From Straminergon stramineum (Eukaryota > Streptophyta > Bryopsida > Hypnales > Calliergonaceae), in assembly GCA_963920665.1 (NCBI GenBank), contig OY987265.1, positions 14,389,001-14,453,000 on the forward strand: a stretch of 64,000 bases of DNA, written 5' to 3'. The notes under the pieces were generated by a model. The model was not told the DNA's origin. It saw nothing but the letters and a program-made list of their open reading frames with translations, and did not search any database. Shown piece after piece: positions 12,548 through 23,116 of this stretch. The number at the start of each line of letters is the position of its first letter. The stretch's first letter is position 1. The translations under genes were made by a program, and so were the position numbers.

Positions 12548-13245
12548 TGCATTAGAAGAACTTTGGGGTCCGGGAGAGGCCCTGTGCAGTCAAGGCGATT
12601 TGCATTGCCCATACTGACAGTGCTGATTTACACAGTCATTACCAATGGTGCCACACTTGCTGCCAGTAAGAACAGGGAGGGGTGTGGCCAATAGAAGCGT
12701 ATCCAAAGTGGACGTACTTGAAAGCAACGCCTTCGTACATTGCAATACTCGCAATTTAAAAAGTCAAAAATATGTACTTCCACTCTTGAGTGAATGTACT
12801 CCACATTGTTGGCAACTCCATAGTTTAATCTCAGGTTTATATATTTAAATCTCTGTTTCCATTTTTATATGGACTTCAGGACTTGAAGCTTGAGCCCTGT
12901 TGGTAGAGATAGTGACATCCCACTTGGCATGTTGATTCGCCTTTCCCGCCTTATTTCGTGCAACCGGATTAACAATAAAAAAAAGACCCATACAACTTGA
13001 ACCACAATAAAAAAAAAAAAAGACTTGCATGTTGAGGAAAGTCAATGGTAGTCATGATGATTAAGACACCCGCACTCTCCAATTTCATCATCTTTTGCCA
13101 GCATGGCATTCCAGTAAGCAACGTACTACTCATATGACAATGACATGCTTGCATATGTGGACAGCATGCCCGGCTGAAATTTCAATGGATAGCATCTGCC
13201 CACAAGCCCCTTGGAGGGCCTCTCCCGGACCCCAAAGTTCTTCTA
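12548..13245. mobile_element. Segment bounded by 35-37-bp inverted repeats, breaking a mariner gene
   Basis: The string ATTAGAAGAACTTTGGGG followed by TCCGGGAGAGGCCCT occurs at about 12551-12584 on plus and, inverted, at about 13208-13243. The right copy lies exactly where the mariner-like transposase reading on the minus strand is interrupted after its QQDN block. The 620 bases between the repeats hold no recognised coding sequence. This could be an inserted element with its terminal repeats, or an inverted duplicate of a piece of the mariner element. No target-site duplication was identified. Confidence 0.5.
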
Positions 13246-14165
13246 ATGTCTGATAGGTGAGGTCCAACATTGTCTTGTTGGATTACAATTGTGTTGCGCC
13301 CATCTTTCCCTACCGAAGCACGTGGCCACTTCGTATGGATTATTGGTAAGACATTGTTGATGAACATTTTTTGAATCTCGTCCCTATTGACAGATGTGAT
13401 TGGCTTTGTCTCCATCGTGCCTGCAAGGCAATTTAGACTACTTCACTTGGCCAGTTGGTTGGATATGAATGGGAAGATGCCCAGCTTGTCTTCAAATTGA
13501 AAGTTTTGATATGAATCCCATCGAAGTCAAGCGACTACAGTCGTGAACATGGCCTTTGAGATGAACCTTTTGTTCCTACAAGTATAATGTGGTTCAACTT
13601 CTCATGGCTGAAGATAGTAATGTTGCTTGCCCTTGGTGATGAAGAACCACTTCTCATCGATGTATACGCATTCCATCAAGTCCTAGAATTGTTGAGGTTT
13701 TGCCGAGTCATGCATTGACAGACAAAACTTCAAGCAAGCAACTTTGTCACTGTTCTTCAAAAGCGGCTAGATAGTATTTGTATGCGCCTTTACTTGCCTT
13801 TCTGTTGTACGGCAATAGAGGGTTGATTTTGACATGTTCAACTGGACAACTAATGAATGTTCGTTTTGGTGTAGAGAAAAAGGAATAACCTTGATGGCTC
13901 CAGGGCTAATCAACTTCTTGCGCCCAACTTGTCCTACCATTTTAGATGACACATCAACAACTAACTTGCCACTTGCTAGTAACTCCTATGCTTGCTTCCA
14001 AAGCTTGCTAATAGTCTCATTAGTCATTCCAAATTGCTTGGCCACATCCTCCAGGGCACCATGTTGAAGATGACCTGCTGCATCTCGCTTTTGATTCAAG
14101 AGGAGCATCTGGTAAGCAGCTAGATGCTACTCATTAGTCATACCAGGCTTCTTCCAAAGGTTGAT
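13200..14165 (-). pseudogene. Tc1/mariner-like transposase remnant
   Basis: Reading the minus strand from about 14165 downward gives the parts of a plant mariner-like (MLE) transposase in order. First is a helix-turn-helix region (EDVAKQFGMTNETISKLWKQ) that runs into a stop, then KMVGQVGRKK followed by NMSKSTLY (second helix-turn-helix). Next is the first catalytic block, containing DEKWFFITKG, at about 13625-13675. Last, after frame changes, come VLPIIHTKWPR and the second catalytic block IVIQQDNVGPH near 13265-13350. Several in-frame stops and frameshifts are present, and the part that should hold the third catalytic aspartate is missing beyond about 13245. In the intact family these enzymes cut and paste DNA at TA sites. 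This copy is dead. Confidence 0.87.
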
Positions 14166-14526
14166 TGAAGCTTTAGAAGCAACTCCAGCATCTTCCTAAA
14201 TATTGAGTTTGATTTCTTGCAAAGGAAAGCTATTAGTAGTGGTCTCAGTAGCTAACAAAGACTCTACAAGGAAGCTAGCACTAACCAAGTGATTGATAGG
14301 TGGATTGAAAGACATTTTGCACACACTAGACATGATTGAAGTTGCATTGGAAAAAATGAGGAAGTAGAGCAGAGTTGTTTTTTGGGGCAAGTGTCACTTG
14401 TTGGCATCATTGTAGAGGCCCAAATTTGGAGGGACAATAACAAAGAGGCCAAAATTTGGCGGATTGAACAAAAATTCACTCAAAACAAAAACCCTCAAGT
14501 AAGGTAGGAGGCTCAAAATCAACACA

Positions 14527-14606
14527 AGCTCTAAAACTACCCACCTAATCAAATGTACACTTTTTGTACATGGGTATTTGAGGAGGTGGGCGATTTTAGA
14601 ACCCTA
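14527..14606. repeat. Short inverted repeat / hairpin
   Basis: Arms of about 33 bases (CTAAAACTACCCACCT.. and, inverted, ..AGGTGGGCGATTTTAG) are separated by a loop of a few T-rich bases around TGTACACTTTTTGTACA. It could be a miniature fold-back element or the relic of a terminal inverted repeat joined head to head. Confidence 0.55.
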
Positions 14607-15913
14607 TGCCATTTCAACTTCAAAAATTCATAACTAGTTTCACAAAGCTCCGAAAATTATGAAACGACTTGGATTAGATGTCAATTTCACTTGTCTTTCA
14701 AGGAAAATTTATTGAAAAATATTTCAATAAGTTTCACCTCCCCAAAATTCAGTTTCAGCTCTTAGATGGGCACTTTATAGACCTCTTACCTTAGATATCA
14801 ATTTCTCAGTGATAGAAAGCCACCATGAGTCAACTTTCAATGAGAATTTCAATGCCAAACCTGCTTTTCAAACACACTATAGCTCTACTTTTGGACTAAA
14901 TTTGAGCTTATTTTAGCTAATTCTTTCTAACCACGAAATTATTTTGGGGCAGAGGAGTACTAAGTTACTATTTTAACATTGCTTTCATGATTCCATACAA
15001 TCAACCACAATTTAAAATTTAAAATTCAATGTATAAAAATACATGTTAAATACAAGAAACACTTGATGTAAGCATATACAAAATCTTTTACTCTTTTACT
15101 TGAAATTGACACAAGTTTAGTTATATTTCTTTCATGACTAATCAACACTTACATAGAGTTAGTTGAAACCAATGTCCACAACAAAAAATGGAAAAAGACT
15201 TAGAAAAAGCACATTGTTGACCATAATAAATGAAAAGTTTGTATTGAAAACATTGCTATATACAATATCATGTCATATTTCCTTACAACCTTCTTTCCAA
15301 AAAGTGCCTATTAACTTGTGCCATGTTGGGTTCACTTCCCCCCCCCCCCAAAAAAAAACAATGGTGTAAAAGGTGTAAAAGGGACACCTCTTTTACAATA
15401 CTATCCACAATACTATCCATGTATTCCATATATTATACGGAGACTAGAGGATATACCCGTGTATAAAAACAAATAACTGTTGCATGCAATTGTATTTTCC
15501 AGATTGGATTGCTCCAATTCATTCTCTATCAAATGAAATGAAATACTAACCTCCATTTCCTGTTGTTTCTGTTTTTTGAGACTGCGGAAACCAGCTTGTG
15601 TTTCCCTGGGACCTAAAGAGTTAATAGGAGACATGATCAGGTGAGTCCCATGACGGGTTTCATTTCTCCATCTTGACGGTCACAATCTGACAAGAATTGC
15701 AACACAGGAACACACACGAGTTAATCACATACTGAAATCTGCCAAGTATCACATTGAAGTGATCCAAGTGTCTGCTTCATCACAATGGGATCAACTTCAC
15801 AAACTTCGTCCTTCAAATTGACCCATTGCCAGATTTGCAACTTCTGTACAGAAGGCCTGCAAAATGGATTCGTCCGGTGAGTAACGAAAATGCCCAGTCC
15901 ATATTAAACACGA
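14607..15913. other. Intergenic region 3' of the Nudix gene
   Basis: AT-rich up to about 15480. It includes a C(12)A(8)-like homopolymer block at 15340-15360. From 15480 the composition becomes more balanced, probably the 3' UTR of the minus-strand Nudix gene. The short open frames are not supported by any recognisable domain. Confidence 0.4.
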
Positions 15914-18746
15914 TCAGGCGCCACAGTTGTTGTAGAAGTATTGAGGTCCTCTCGGTGTGCCTGACTGCACATTTTCCATCCTGAATCCTTTGCTAGATTT
16001 TGTCGATTCAATGCATACGTCCAGCATCCTTTTCAGCATTTTTCTTTCACTCAGGTATTTCTGGGCTTGGAATTCCGCCAAAGGCAACCACTGAATCACT
16101 CAACATACGCTATGTTATTGAAACATGCACAGAAACTACACTTAACATGATAGGATTGTCAAATAGACAGATGGCAAATTCAAAGGTTTAAGTACCTTGG
16201 CATCGGTCAATTCTGACCTTTGTACTTGTATTGTGGATGACAGTGGGCGAAGTACACACAAGAAGAACACGTCTGACTTGCCGAAAGGCGCCGAGTGAGA
16301 TTGCCTGAATCAAGGCAACAGTAAAAGGCAACCTTTATCCCTACAAGACCATGGATTCATGGTATAAAAGTGAACAAATGGATTGCTCATATTGTGAGAA
16401 TATAATTCAGATGGGGTCATATTTTTTACCATCAGGATCATTGACGTATCTTGCATGTGTCGTTAAAAAAACAAATAAAATTGGAGGAAAAAAAATATCC
16501 TATAAGAGCTACTTAACACTTCTAAAAGGAACAGAAGCCTAACCTCTGACGTTTTTTGAATTAACATTACGAGAGTAACGGTGACAAGCACATTGAATAT
16601 GAAGTTAGATAAGCAGTATAATGGAAAAACAGTAAAACTCTGTCCGAACAAGTTGTGGAATTTTGCTGTCCCGGAGGGTAGATGGAATACCTAAACCCGA
16701 TCACTTCGACAAATTCTGAGTCAACCTACACCATAAAGAAACACGCAATCAGCACAGGAACAGCCAAGATTATTGCAACTAAAGATCCAAAACCATTCAT
16801 ATCACATTAAAAAGGAAACGGTACGAACCCCAGTTTCCTCCCTGAGCTCACGAATGGCTCCGGCGAATATATCTTCACCCTGAGATTTCAGGCATTGAAA
16901 CAATTTCTTAGCTGCTTAATGATTTGGATATTGGCAAATTAGTTGAAGAGAAGGAGAGGTATTCAAGTCCAATAAGCAGAGAAAATATGGAATTTCTTCA
17001 AAATGGCAACTGGAAACGACCACTTGATTCACAGACCTGACGAACTCTTCCTGTTGGCATTGTCCATTTGTCATGAAAAGGGCCATACTTCTCTTGTACG
17101 GCTAGAATCTGCATAATGAGAATCAAACTTAACTAGTAAGGTGAAGGATTCTAAAACCAAGTATAGGAACCGGTTTCCGTCTCTTATACTAACCCGTTTT
17201 ACCAACAAGTCATCCATTCATACAAGCGATTAGACATATTAGCTGGTGGTGTAAGCATGCTATGTGAAATGTCTATGACCACTCATCTCGGAAAGAAAAA
17301 AGGGGGCCTTCTACTGTTACTTATTATGTCCTACAACGTCCTACTTTGAAAATTGCATAAAGAAATTTAAACATAATGATAAAATATTTGATCGCAACAG
17401 ATTTGGCTCATGTGCCTACAGTGATCTCTCCACGTCTCCCAAGTATCTAACTCCTACATAAGTTTCAATGCTAAAAGTGACACATAGTGCCATCTACCTT
17501 ATATCATCGGCAACAATGACAATATGATATCAATGCTGGTCCACGGCTCCAACGTGGCATGAGGCAAGAGAGCGCATTTCACTGACGGATAGCATCCTGC
17601 AAAGAAATTTAAAGCAGTTGTGGAGTGTTGGATACCTCTTGCTGATCATTCAAGACAAAGGCGCCAACTCCAACGTGGTGCGAGGCATTTGCAGGAAGAG
17701 TAGATGGTTCACCAGAGAGCCAGTGAACAAGCATCGCATATTCGGATTCGGCATGATGGTATTTGAAACCCTCCTGCACACGGATATGCTTTAGTTAGAG
17801 ATCTATGCAACAGCAGAAAATAGAGCACACACGACATTATCAAGCGTAACTCTTGACGGTGGGACTAAATCATTTCGAGGGATTTCCCGCAGCATGGACA
17901 GATTCATGACCTACACAGCAAAATTAGGGCTAAAGTATAATGTGGTTTGCTCTTGCAAGAGCACAAACATCAAGTTGAGGATCTAAAACCGTTAAGGGCC
18001 TGATCTCGTCTCCAACCCTTTTTACCGACAACTTAACAATTGATACACCTGGTTGGCCTTCAATTAGCAAGTTGGGTATAATCACGACTCGGCCACTGAT
18101 CTACAAATGGAAATGAAGTTTTCTACTGTCACATATGGTGAACAACAACCTCCCACTTAGAAATTGCATAAAAATCGTACATAGTGATAAACAGTTGTTC
18201 CCAACAACTTTAACTCTTGTGCCAAAGTGATACATCCACAGCTCTAAACCGATCTTCCAAAATTCACGCTCCTGTATGAATGTTAAAGTACTTATAAAGA
18301 CACGCAATTAGTACCCTCTACCATATCCCCAAAACAAGTTGAGAGTTACCTGGATTGCTGGATGCACGAAAAGACTGTACTCAGTCGGTAGCTTCAACCA
18401 CACACCCTTTTTTTTCTGCCAGAAAACGAAACAAAGAAATCAACTAAACTCCAATTTGAATTCACAAAATGTCGGTTAAAGATGTGTCCCATTTTCCGGG
18501 GAGGCCCAAACCCGTGCACAAAATTGAAAGATACAGACTCACACTAATGTCCATTCACATCTCCCGTTATTGTTTTACCTGGCTCCTCCAAAGCTTCAGA
18601 GAAAGATGCAGAGAATCAACGAAAGCGGGGGCATCTGTTGGAGACAAGCTTCGAACATCTACAACGACGCCTCCAAAATTGTCCTCTTCCGCTGGCAAAC
18701 AACGTACTGGATTCCTTCCCTCCACCTCCGCTTCCAACCCAGCCAT
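15914..18746 (-). CDS. Nudix hydrolase, plant NUDT8/NUDT2-type, 8 exons
   Basis: Exons on the minus strand are 18746-18579, 18415-18350, 17773-17636, 17108-17037, 16879-16829, 16725-16691, 16304-16196 and 16090-15914. They join without a frame break into 271 codons plus stop. The N-terminal module contains GGVVVDVRSL, GVWLKLPTE and GFKYHHAE, as in plant Nudix proteins. The segment ANASHHVGVGAFVLN opens the Nudix fold. A complete Nudix box (G-x5-E-x7-RE-x-x-EE-x-GV) covers residues 144-166: it reads GRVRQGEDIF, then AGAIRELREETGV, and is split over three exons. FGKSDVFFLCVLRPLS and WLPLAEF follow. The enzyme should hydrolyse a nucleoside diphosphate linked to another moiety. The exact substrate (NADH, ADP-ribose, CoA or other) cannot be told from the sequence. 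No targeting peptide is evident, so it is probably cytosolic. The ATG at 18746 was chosen because an in-frame stop lies just upstream. Confidence 0.93.
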
Positions 18747-19244
18747 TTGTGTAATTTCAGAAAAATTAGGTCAAATCAGCCGCTTCCGGAATTGGAATTC
18801 TGACAGGCCCAGCGCCCCAAATCCGGCCTCTACAAAATGAAAGGTTGCCCTATTTGACTACTACGATCTTTTTAATGATGCGGTGAAATCATTTGTCCTT
18901 TCCCCGCGTGTTTCAGGCTTGTCTACACTAGGGGTTTATTTTTGGACTAGTGTCCCTAGTGCTGGCTTCACTGCACAGGCCAGATTTGGGAGGGCTAGAT
19001 TCACAGTGGTCAGATTCTGACAGATTTGGCGAATTTAAAAAAAAAAAAAGAAGCCCTGGTCTACACTACCAATTGGTATGGTCCATTTTTGTGAATCTCA
19101 TTTTGAATGATAGTTTAATTGGAATGAGTTCAGAAGGGTCTCAATTTTGGAAAATATGCTTTGGGCGCTTAAGGGTTAAGGCCAAATTTGGAGGTAGAGT
19201 AAGGTACTAATGAAAACCTCTCACCCTTGGCTCTTGTATCAACG
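18747..19244 (-). other. Upstream region of the Nudix gene
   Basis: No gene. The first 150 bases are GC-richer and probably contain the 5' UTR and core promoter, although no convincing TATA box was found. An AAGGGTTAA string at 19170 resembles a TTAA-family end. Confidence 0.4.
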
Positions 19245-20420
19245 GTGCTATTTTGTGAGCCTGTGAGCATGAGCGTGAGCATTGAGCTCAAAAATTTGAA
19301 AAAGCATTAGAAACTTACTAATATTTCCAAAAAAATAGATTTCATCTTAAAATTTGAATCAAAATTTATTATTTTTAGTAAATTTTAGTACCTACTACCA
19401 TAGACCTATTGTTGTGGACCTATTACTGTGGGTATATAGAATTCAAATGAAAATTCTAATTTTGAATCTTATTGAGTAATATATATTATGAAGATGAAGA
19501 ATCCAATTGATGTGAAAAGATGAATGGAGATGGAAATAAGTTTGCTTAGAATATTGGTTGATCATTGTCCTATAAGAACATAGACCCTCCCAAGGTCAAT
19601 GGGAATACACCAATAATTTCTTTTTGAGGTGTTATTATTGATTTTTTTTGGATTTTTTTTTAAAAATTTGATAAGATTTCATTACATATGTCAAAAGAAC
19701 TTAGCCACAACAAGTTTCATTTTTGTTGATCACTATCTTGTAGTAGTATGAATCTTCTCAGAACCGATAGGGATAGTACCTTCACTTATGTCTTAATGTG
19801 TTGGTAATTAGACTTGTCAACATTTTAGAAAAATATTTTAAAGATTTTACGAAAATATTTGGTTGATAGGGATTATTTGTGTAAGGAATGAACTTAGTTT
19901 CACCCAAATGTTGACTAGTTGATCATTGTCTTCTTGTAGGACCTCCTAGGTGTTAAACTCTTCTATTTTGATCAAATTGTTGTTTGATTGATTACTCCCC
20001 TCTTGCTACTTGGTACCTCTCAAAGCTAAGGGGAGCCACCCACCCAAGGAAAATTTCAAAAATAAAAAATAAAAATAAAAATTGTCTTTTTGTTTGTTTG
20101 TTTGTTTTCAAAATTTTCCTTGGGTGGGTGGCTCCCCTTGGCATTGAGAGGTACCAAGCAACAAGAGGGGAGTGATCATGAAAAATTAATTTTCAATGGA
20201 ACAACCATATTTGATTTTAAAAAAAAACTAATTAATTATCATTTTTTTCTTCTTAAAATCTAGTGAAGTCCAATGAATGGCATATCAAGGTTATTCAAGC
20301 GTCCACAGTAATAGGTATCAATAAAATTTATTAAAAATAGGAAATTTTAAACCGAAATTTCAGATGGAATCTCTAAAAAGTTGTATGCTCACAAGCTCAC
20401 AAGCTCACAAAATAGCAACC
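19245..20420. mobile_element. 1.2-kb element with long terminal inverted repeats
   Basis: The left end reads GCTATTTTGTGAGCCTGTGA. The right end reads, inverted, GCTATTTTGTGAGCTTGTGA (20386-20416 on plus: GCTCACAAGCTCACAA..). Similarity between the ends continues inward for about 150 bases, for example the AAATTTATTATTTTTAGTAA region and its inverse AATTTATTAAAAATAGG, then the inverted CCTATTACTGTGG block. No transposase is encoded, so it is non-autonomous. The superfamily is undetermined; an hAT-like origin is possible but no 8-bp target duplication was seen. Confidence 0.65.
19986..20181. repeat. Near-perfect fold-back hairpin with about 73-bp arms
   Basis: The left arm (19986-20060) and right arm (20105-20181) are reverse complements over about 73 bases with only a handful of mismatches. 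They share ACTCCCCTCTTG, TTGGTACCTCTCAA and GGGGAGCCACCCACCCAAGG. The loop is an A-rich then T-rich stretch with TTTG repeats. It lies inside the larger inverted-repeat element and is much better preserved, so it probably inserted later. A transcript would form a long double-stranded stem. Confidence 0.88.
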
Positions 20421-21343
20421 CTACTACCCACAACTACCCACAAACTAAAATTCCTCATAATTTTCATCTCATTGATAAAAAAAAATGGAACAATTCAAAG
20501 CTTACCACACGTACATAAATTTAGAAAATCAATTCCAAATTTTTATTTCTGAAAAAAGTGATTTTTAAAGAATTTTTTCAAGTTGCCTAGGCTACCAACC
20601 AAGGAATGAAAATGACATACCATGCAATAACTTTTTAACCATATAGTCAAAAGTTATGAAAATTGTTGGGCCTTAAAGCTACTCCTTGGGCACATGTTGT
20701 GTGAAAATTTCAAAGAAAATAAAATAAAAACTCCTTTCGTAGAGAGTTGCCCCTAATTGGTATGTTGCTAAATAACATAGTTTGGGCGTTCAAGGGCTAA
20801 ATGAGATAGGGAATTTTTCTAAATCCAAGCATGTTCAAGAAATGTAACAACTTGGAGAGTATAAGTATTGGGTTGTTTTTTTAAGAACCCTAGCAAAAGA
20901 AATTGACAAGTGCATCAAAAATAGGGCTCCTAAAGTCCTAATATGCTCAAGATGTGTTAGACACTCTTGCAGTCATGTGTAAAGTAGACACACCCGTTTC
21001 AAAGCACTTACCTAAATTTGTGCCCTATAAAATCTAGAAAATGAGTAGATCCTAGATTCAAAATATTCAACCTATATACATCAAAATTAAGGCATGGTTT
21101 CAGAAATCTATTAAGTTGGACTTTGAAAATTTACAATTAATTCATATAATATCCAAAAAATTGAGAACAAGTATATGGACTCTTTTTAAGTTGCCAATAA
21201 TATCTATTGTAAAATAATTTATGGTAATTTAATAATACAACTAGTCTATATAACTCAAAATTAGGTTGTGGCTTCTTCTACCTTAGTGTAGAAAAATGTA
21301 GATACTCTAAGATCATCCTCAATTCAATTTGAAAAAGTCTACA

Positions 21344-21345
<2 letters not shown>
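20421..21345. other. AT-rich intergenic, nothing recognised
   Basis: No gene. Phrases around 20470-20820 (CTCATAATTTTCATCTCATT, CACACGTACATAAATTT, TTTGGGCGTTCAAGGGCTAA) echo 11360-11420 and the TTAA-family interiors, so decayed dispersed repeats are likely. Confidence 0.4.

Positions 21346-21415
<70 letters not shown>
21346..21415. repeat. (TA)n microsatellite, about 70 bp
   Basis: About 35 uninterrupted TA dinucleotides, followed by a short run of TGA/ATG triplets. Likely length-variable between individuals. Confidence 0.97.
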
Positions 21416-21418
<3 letters not shown>

Positions 21419-23116
21419 AATGATGATGATGATTATATCACAAAAGCATCAAACTATTTCACTATAGTTTTCATCATTAAAATACTTTAATCTTTTGGCA
21501 CTTGGAAAAGGATTTCAATACATTTTGAAATCAATGTGTTTTATGGAAAATCAAATAAGATTTGAAAAAAAAATCTTAATTATTAAAAATTTAATCTTGA
21601 TAGGTTGACATTATGTAAATAACGAAGGCAACTATGTCTTATGAGTGACACTTGTCTACTTCCTTTTTTACTTAAGTTTATGAGTGTACCTGAAGTAACT
21701 CTTTGAAGTTTCTTTTGGCTTCAAACATGTTTGATGTCAAAGTATCAATTCAAATTTTTCTATATAATCTAATGTCTATTTTAAAATGAAAACCACTCTT
21801 CAATCTATGTGTGATTGTTCTAATCAATCTACATAATACATACCTTTCAACTATTGATCCCATCTATATTGATTGTTATGAATCCTCATCCTAATACAAG
21901 GCCAAAAAACCAACACAAAATTGAAGACTTTGCAAAATATTCAAGGCTACATAACTCTAAATTGTCTTAGAAAGTCATAATAATTTGACAATGATATGAT
22001 GAAGCTATCCTGTAACTACAACATAATTGAATGGACCAGTTAGGATTTTCTTCTTTGAGTAAGCTATCTATATGGTGATTGCCTACAAAAATAAAGCTTT
22101 CTACACCTAAGGTAACTACACCTAATTGTGACTTGTTTCTAGAATGGAACCCTATAAATTCTTGCCTATAATGTACAACCTTTATTCATGAGACCTTAGG
22201 GTCAATTTTAGGTACGCCTATTCTGTGTACTTCAAAAATTTATAGTTTATTCAATTGATGACCATAAAATGCATTAGAAAAGAATCTAGAATTTTCTACT
22301 GACTAACAACAGGCTCAATGATAAGAACCATATCCAAACCCTTATTCAGATGGTTTTAGGCACTGATCATTTATATTTGCTTAACATTGAATGCAGTTTT
22401 CTCAAGGCAGGACTATGGCAAGTCTCTGTGAACACATTTTGTGTGAGCATAGGCATGCTGCACAGATTACTGAGATTAGTGAGGGGAAAAAGAAGAAGAA
22501 ATCCATGAATTTGTGGAAGCTGTTTGTCAAGATATATGGTGCCAAGAATGCGTTCAAATCTAATTCTATTGATGAGACAATGGTTGGAAAATTTGAATGC
22601 AGCAGATAGAAGAAAGCTTGAGTAAGTTAGCATTCACATTCCTCATGTGGAGAATTATAATCACAAAGGACATGCCCATTTCATGAAGTCTCTTCAACTG
22701 ATTGCAAATTTACATTAATTCTATCTTTTGCAATATGTATGTAAAAGAGACGATTGGTAGAGAAATTGACAAAACTCGCCTGCCCGGCAACCAAAACAGC
22801 AGACCACTGAGCTCCTTGAAGAGCTCACAAAAAACCTTCAGTGTTTTTACTCTATACAGTCTCGTACTAAGTTAGTCCTAGGCCGAAATTTACCTACTAG
22901 TTTTACATTCTCTACAACATGGATGTTAACAGCAATGCTCTGACTACTGCCATGTTACTGTTGGTCAATAAATAGTTTCCCAAAACTAGGTTTGCAAATA
23001 ATTTGTACTTGAAAATTGCCGATTATAGCCTCGAGTAGATTGTAATTAACAGTAGTCTTGCCAAGACCCATCCTCTCTTACATACTGTACTTGTTGAATA
23101 TCTTTAAAATTGCTCA
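21416..23116. other. Intergenic region 3' of the B3 gene
   Basis: AT-rich to about 22380, then more balanced. The open frames at 22367-22633 lack any recognised domain and overlap on both strands. I see no supported gene here. Confidence 0.4.

Noticed and set aside
18469..18840. 123-codon plus-strand open frame
   Set aside because: It is antisense to the first Nudix exon, whose minus reading matches the family and joins in phase.
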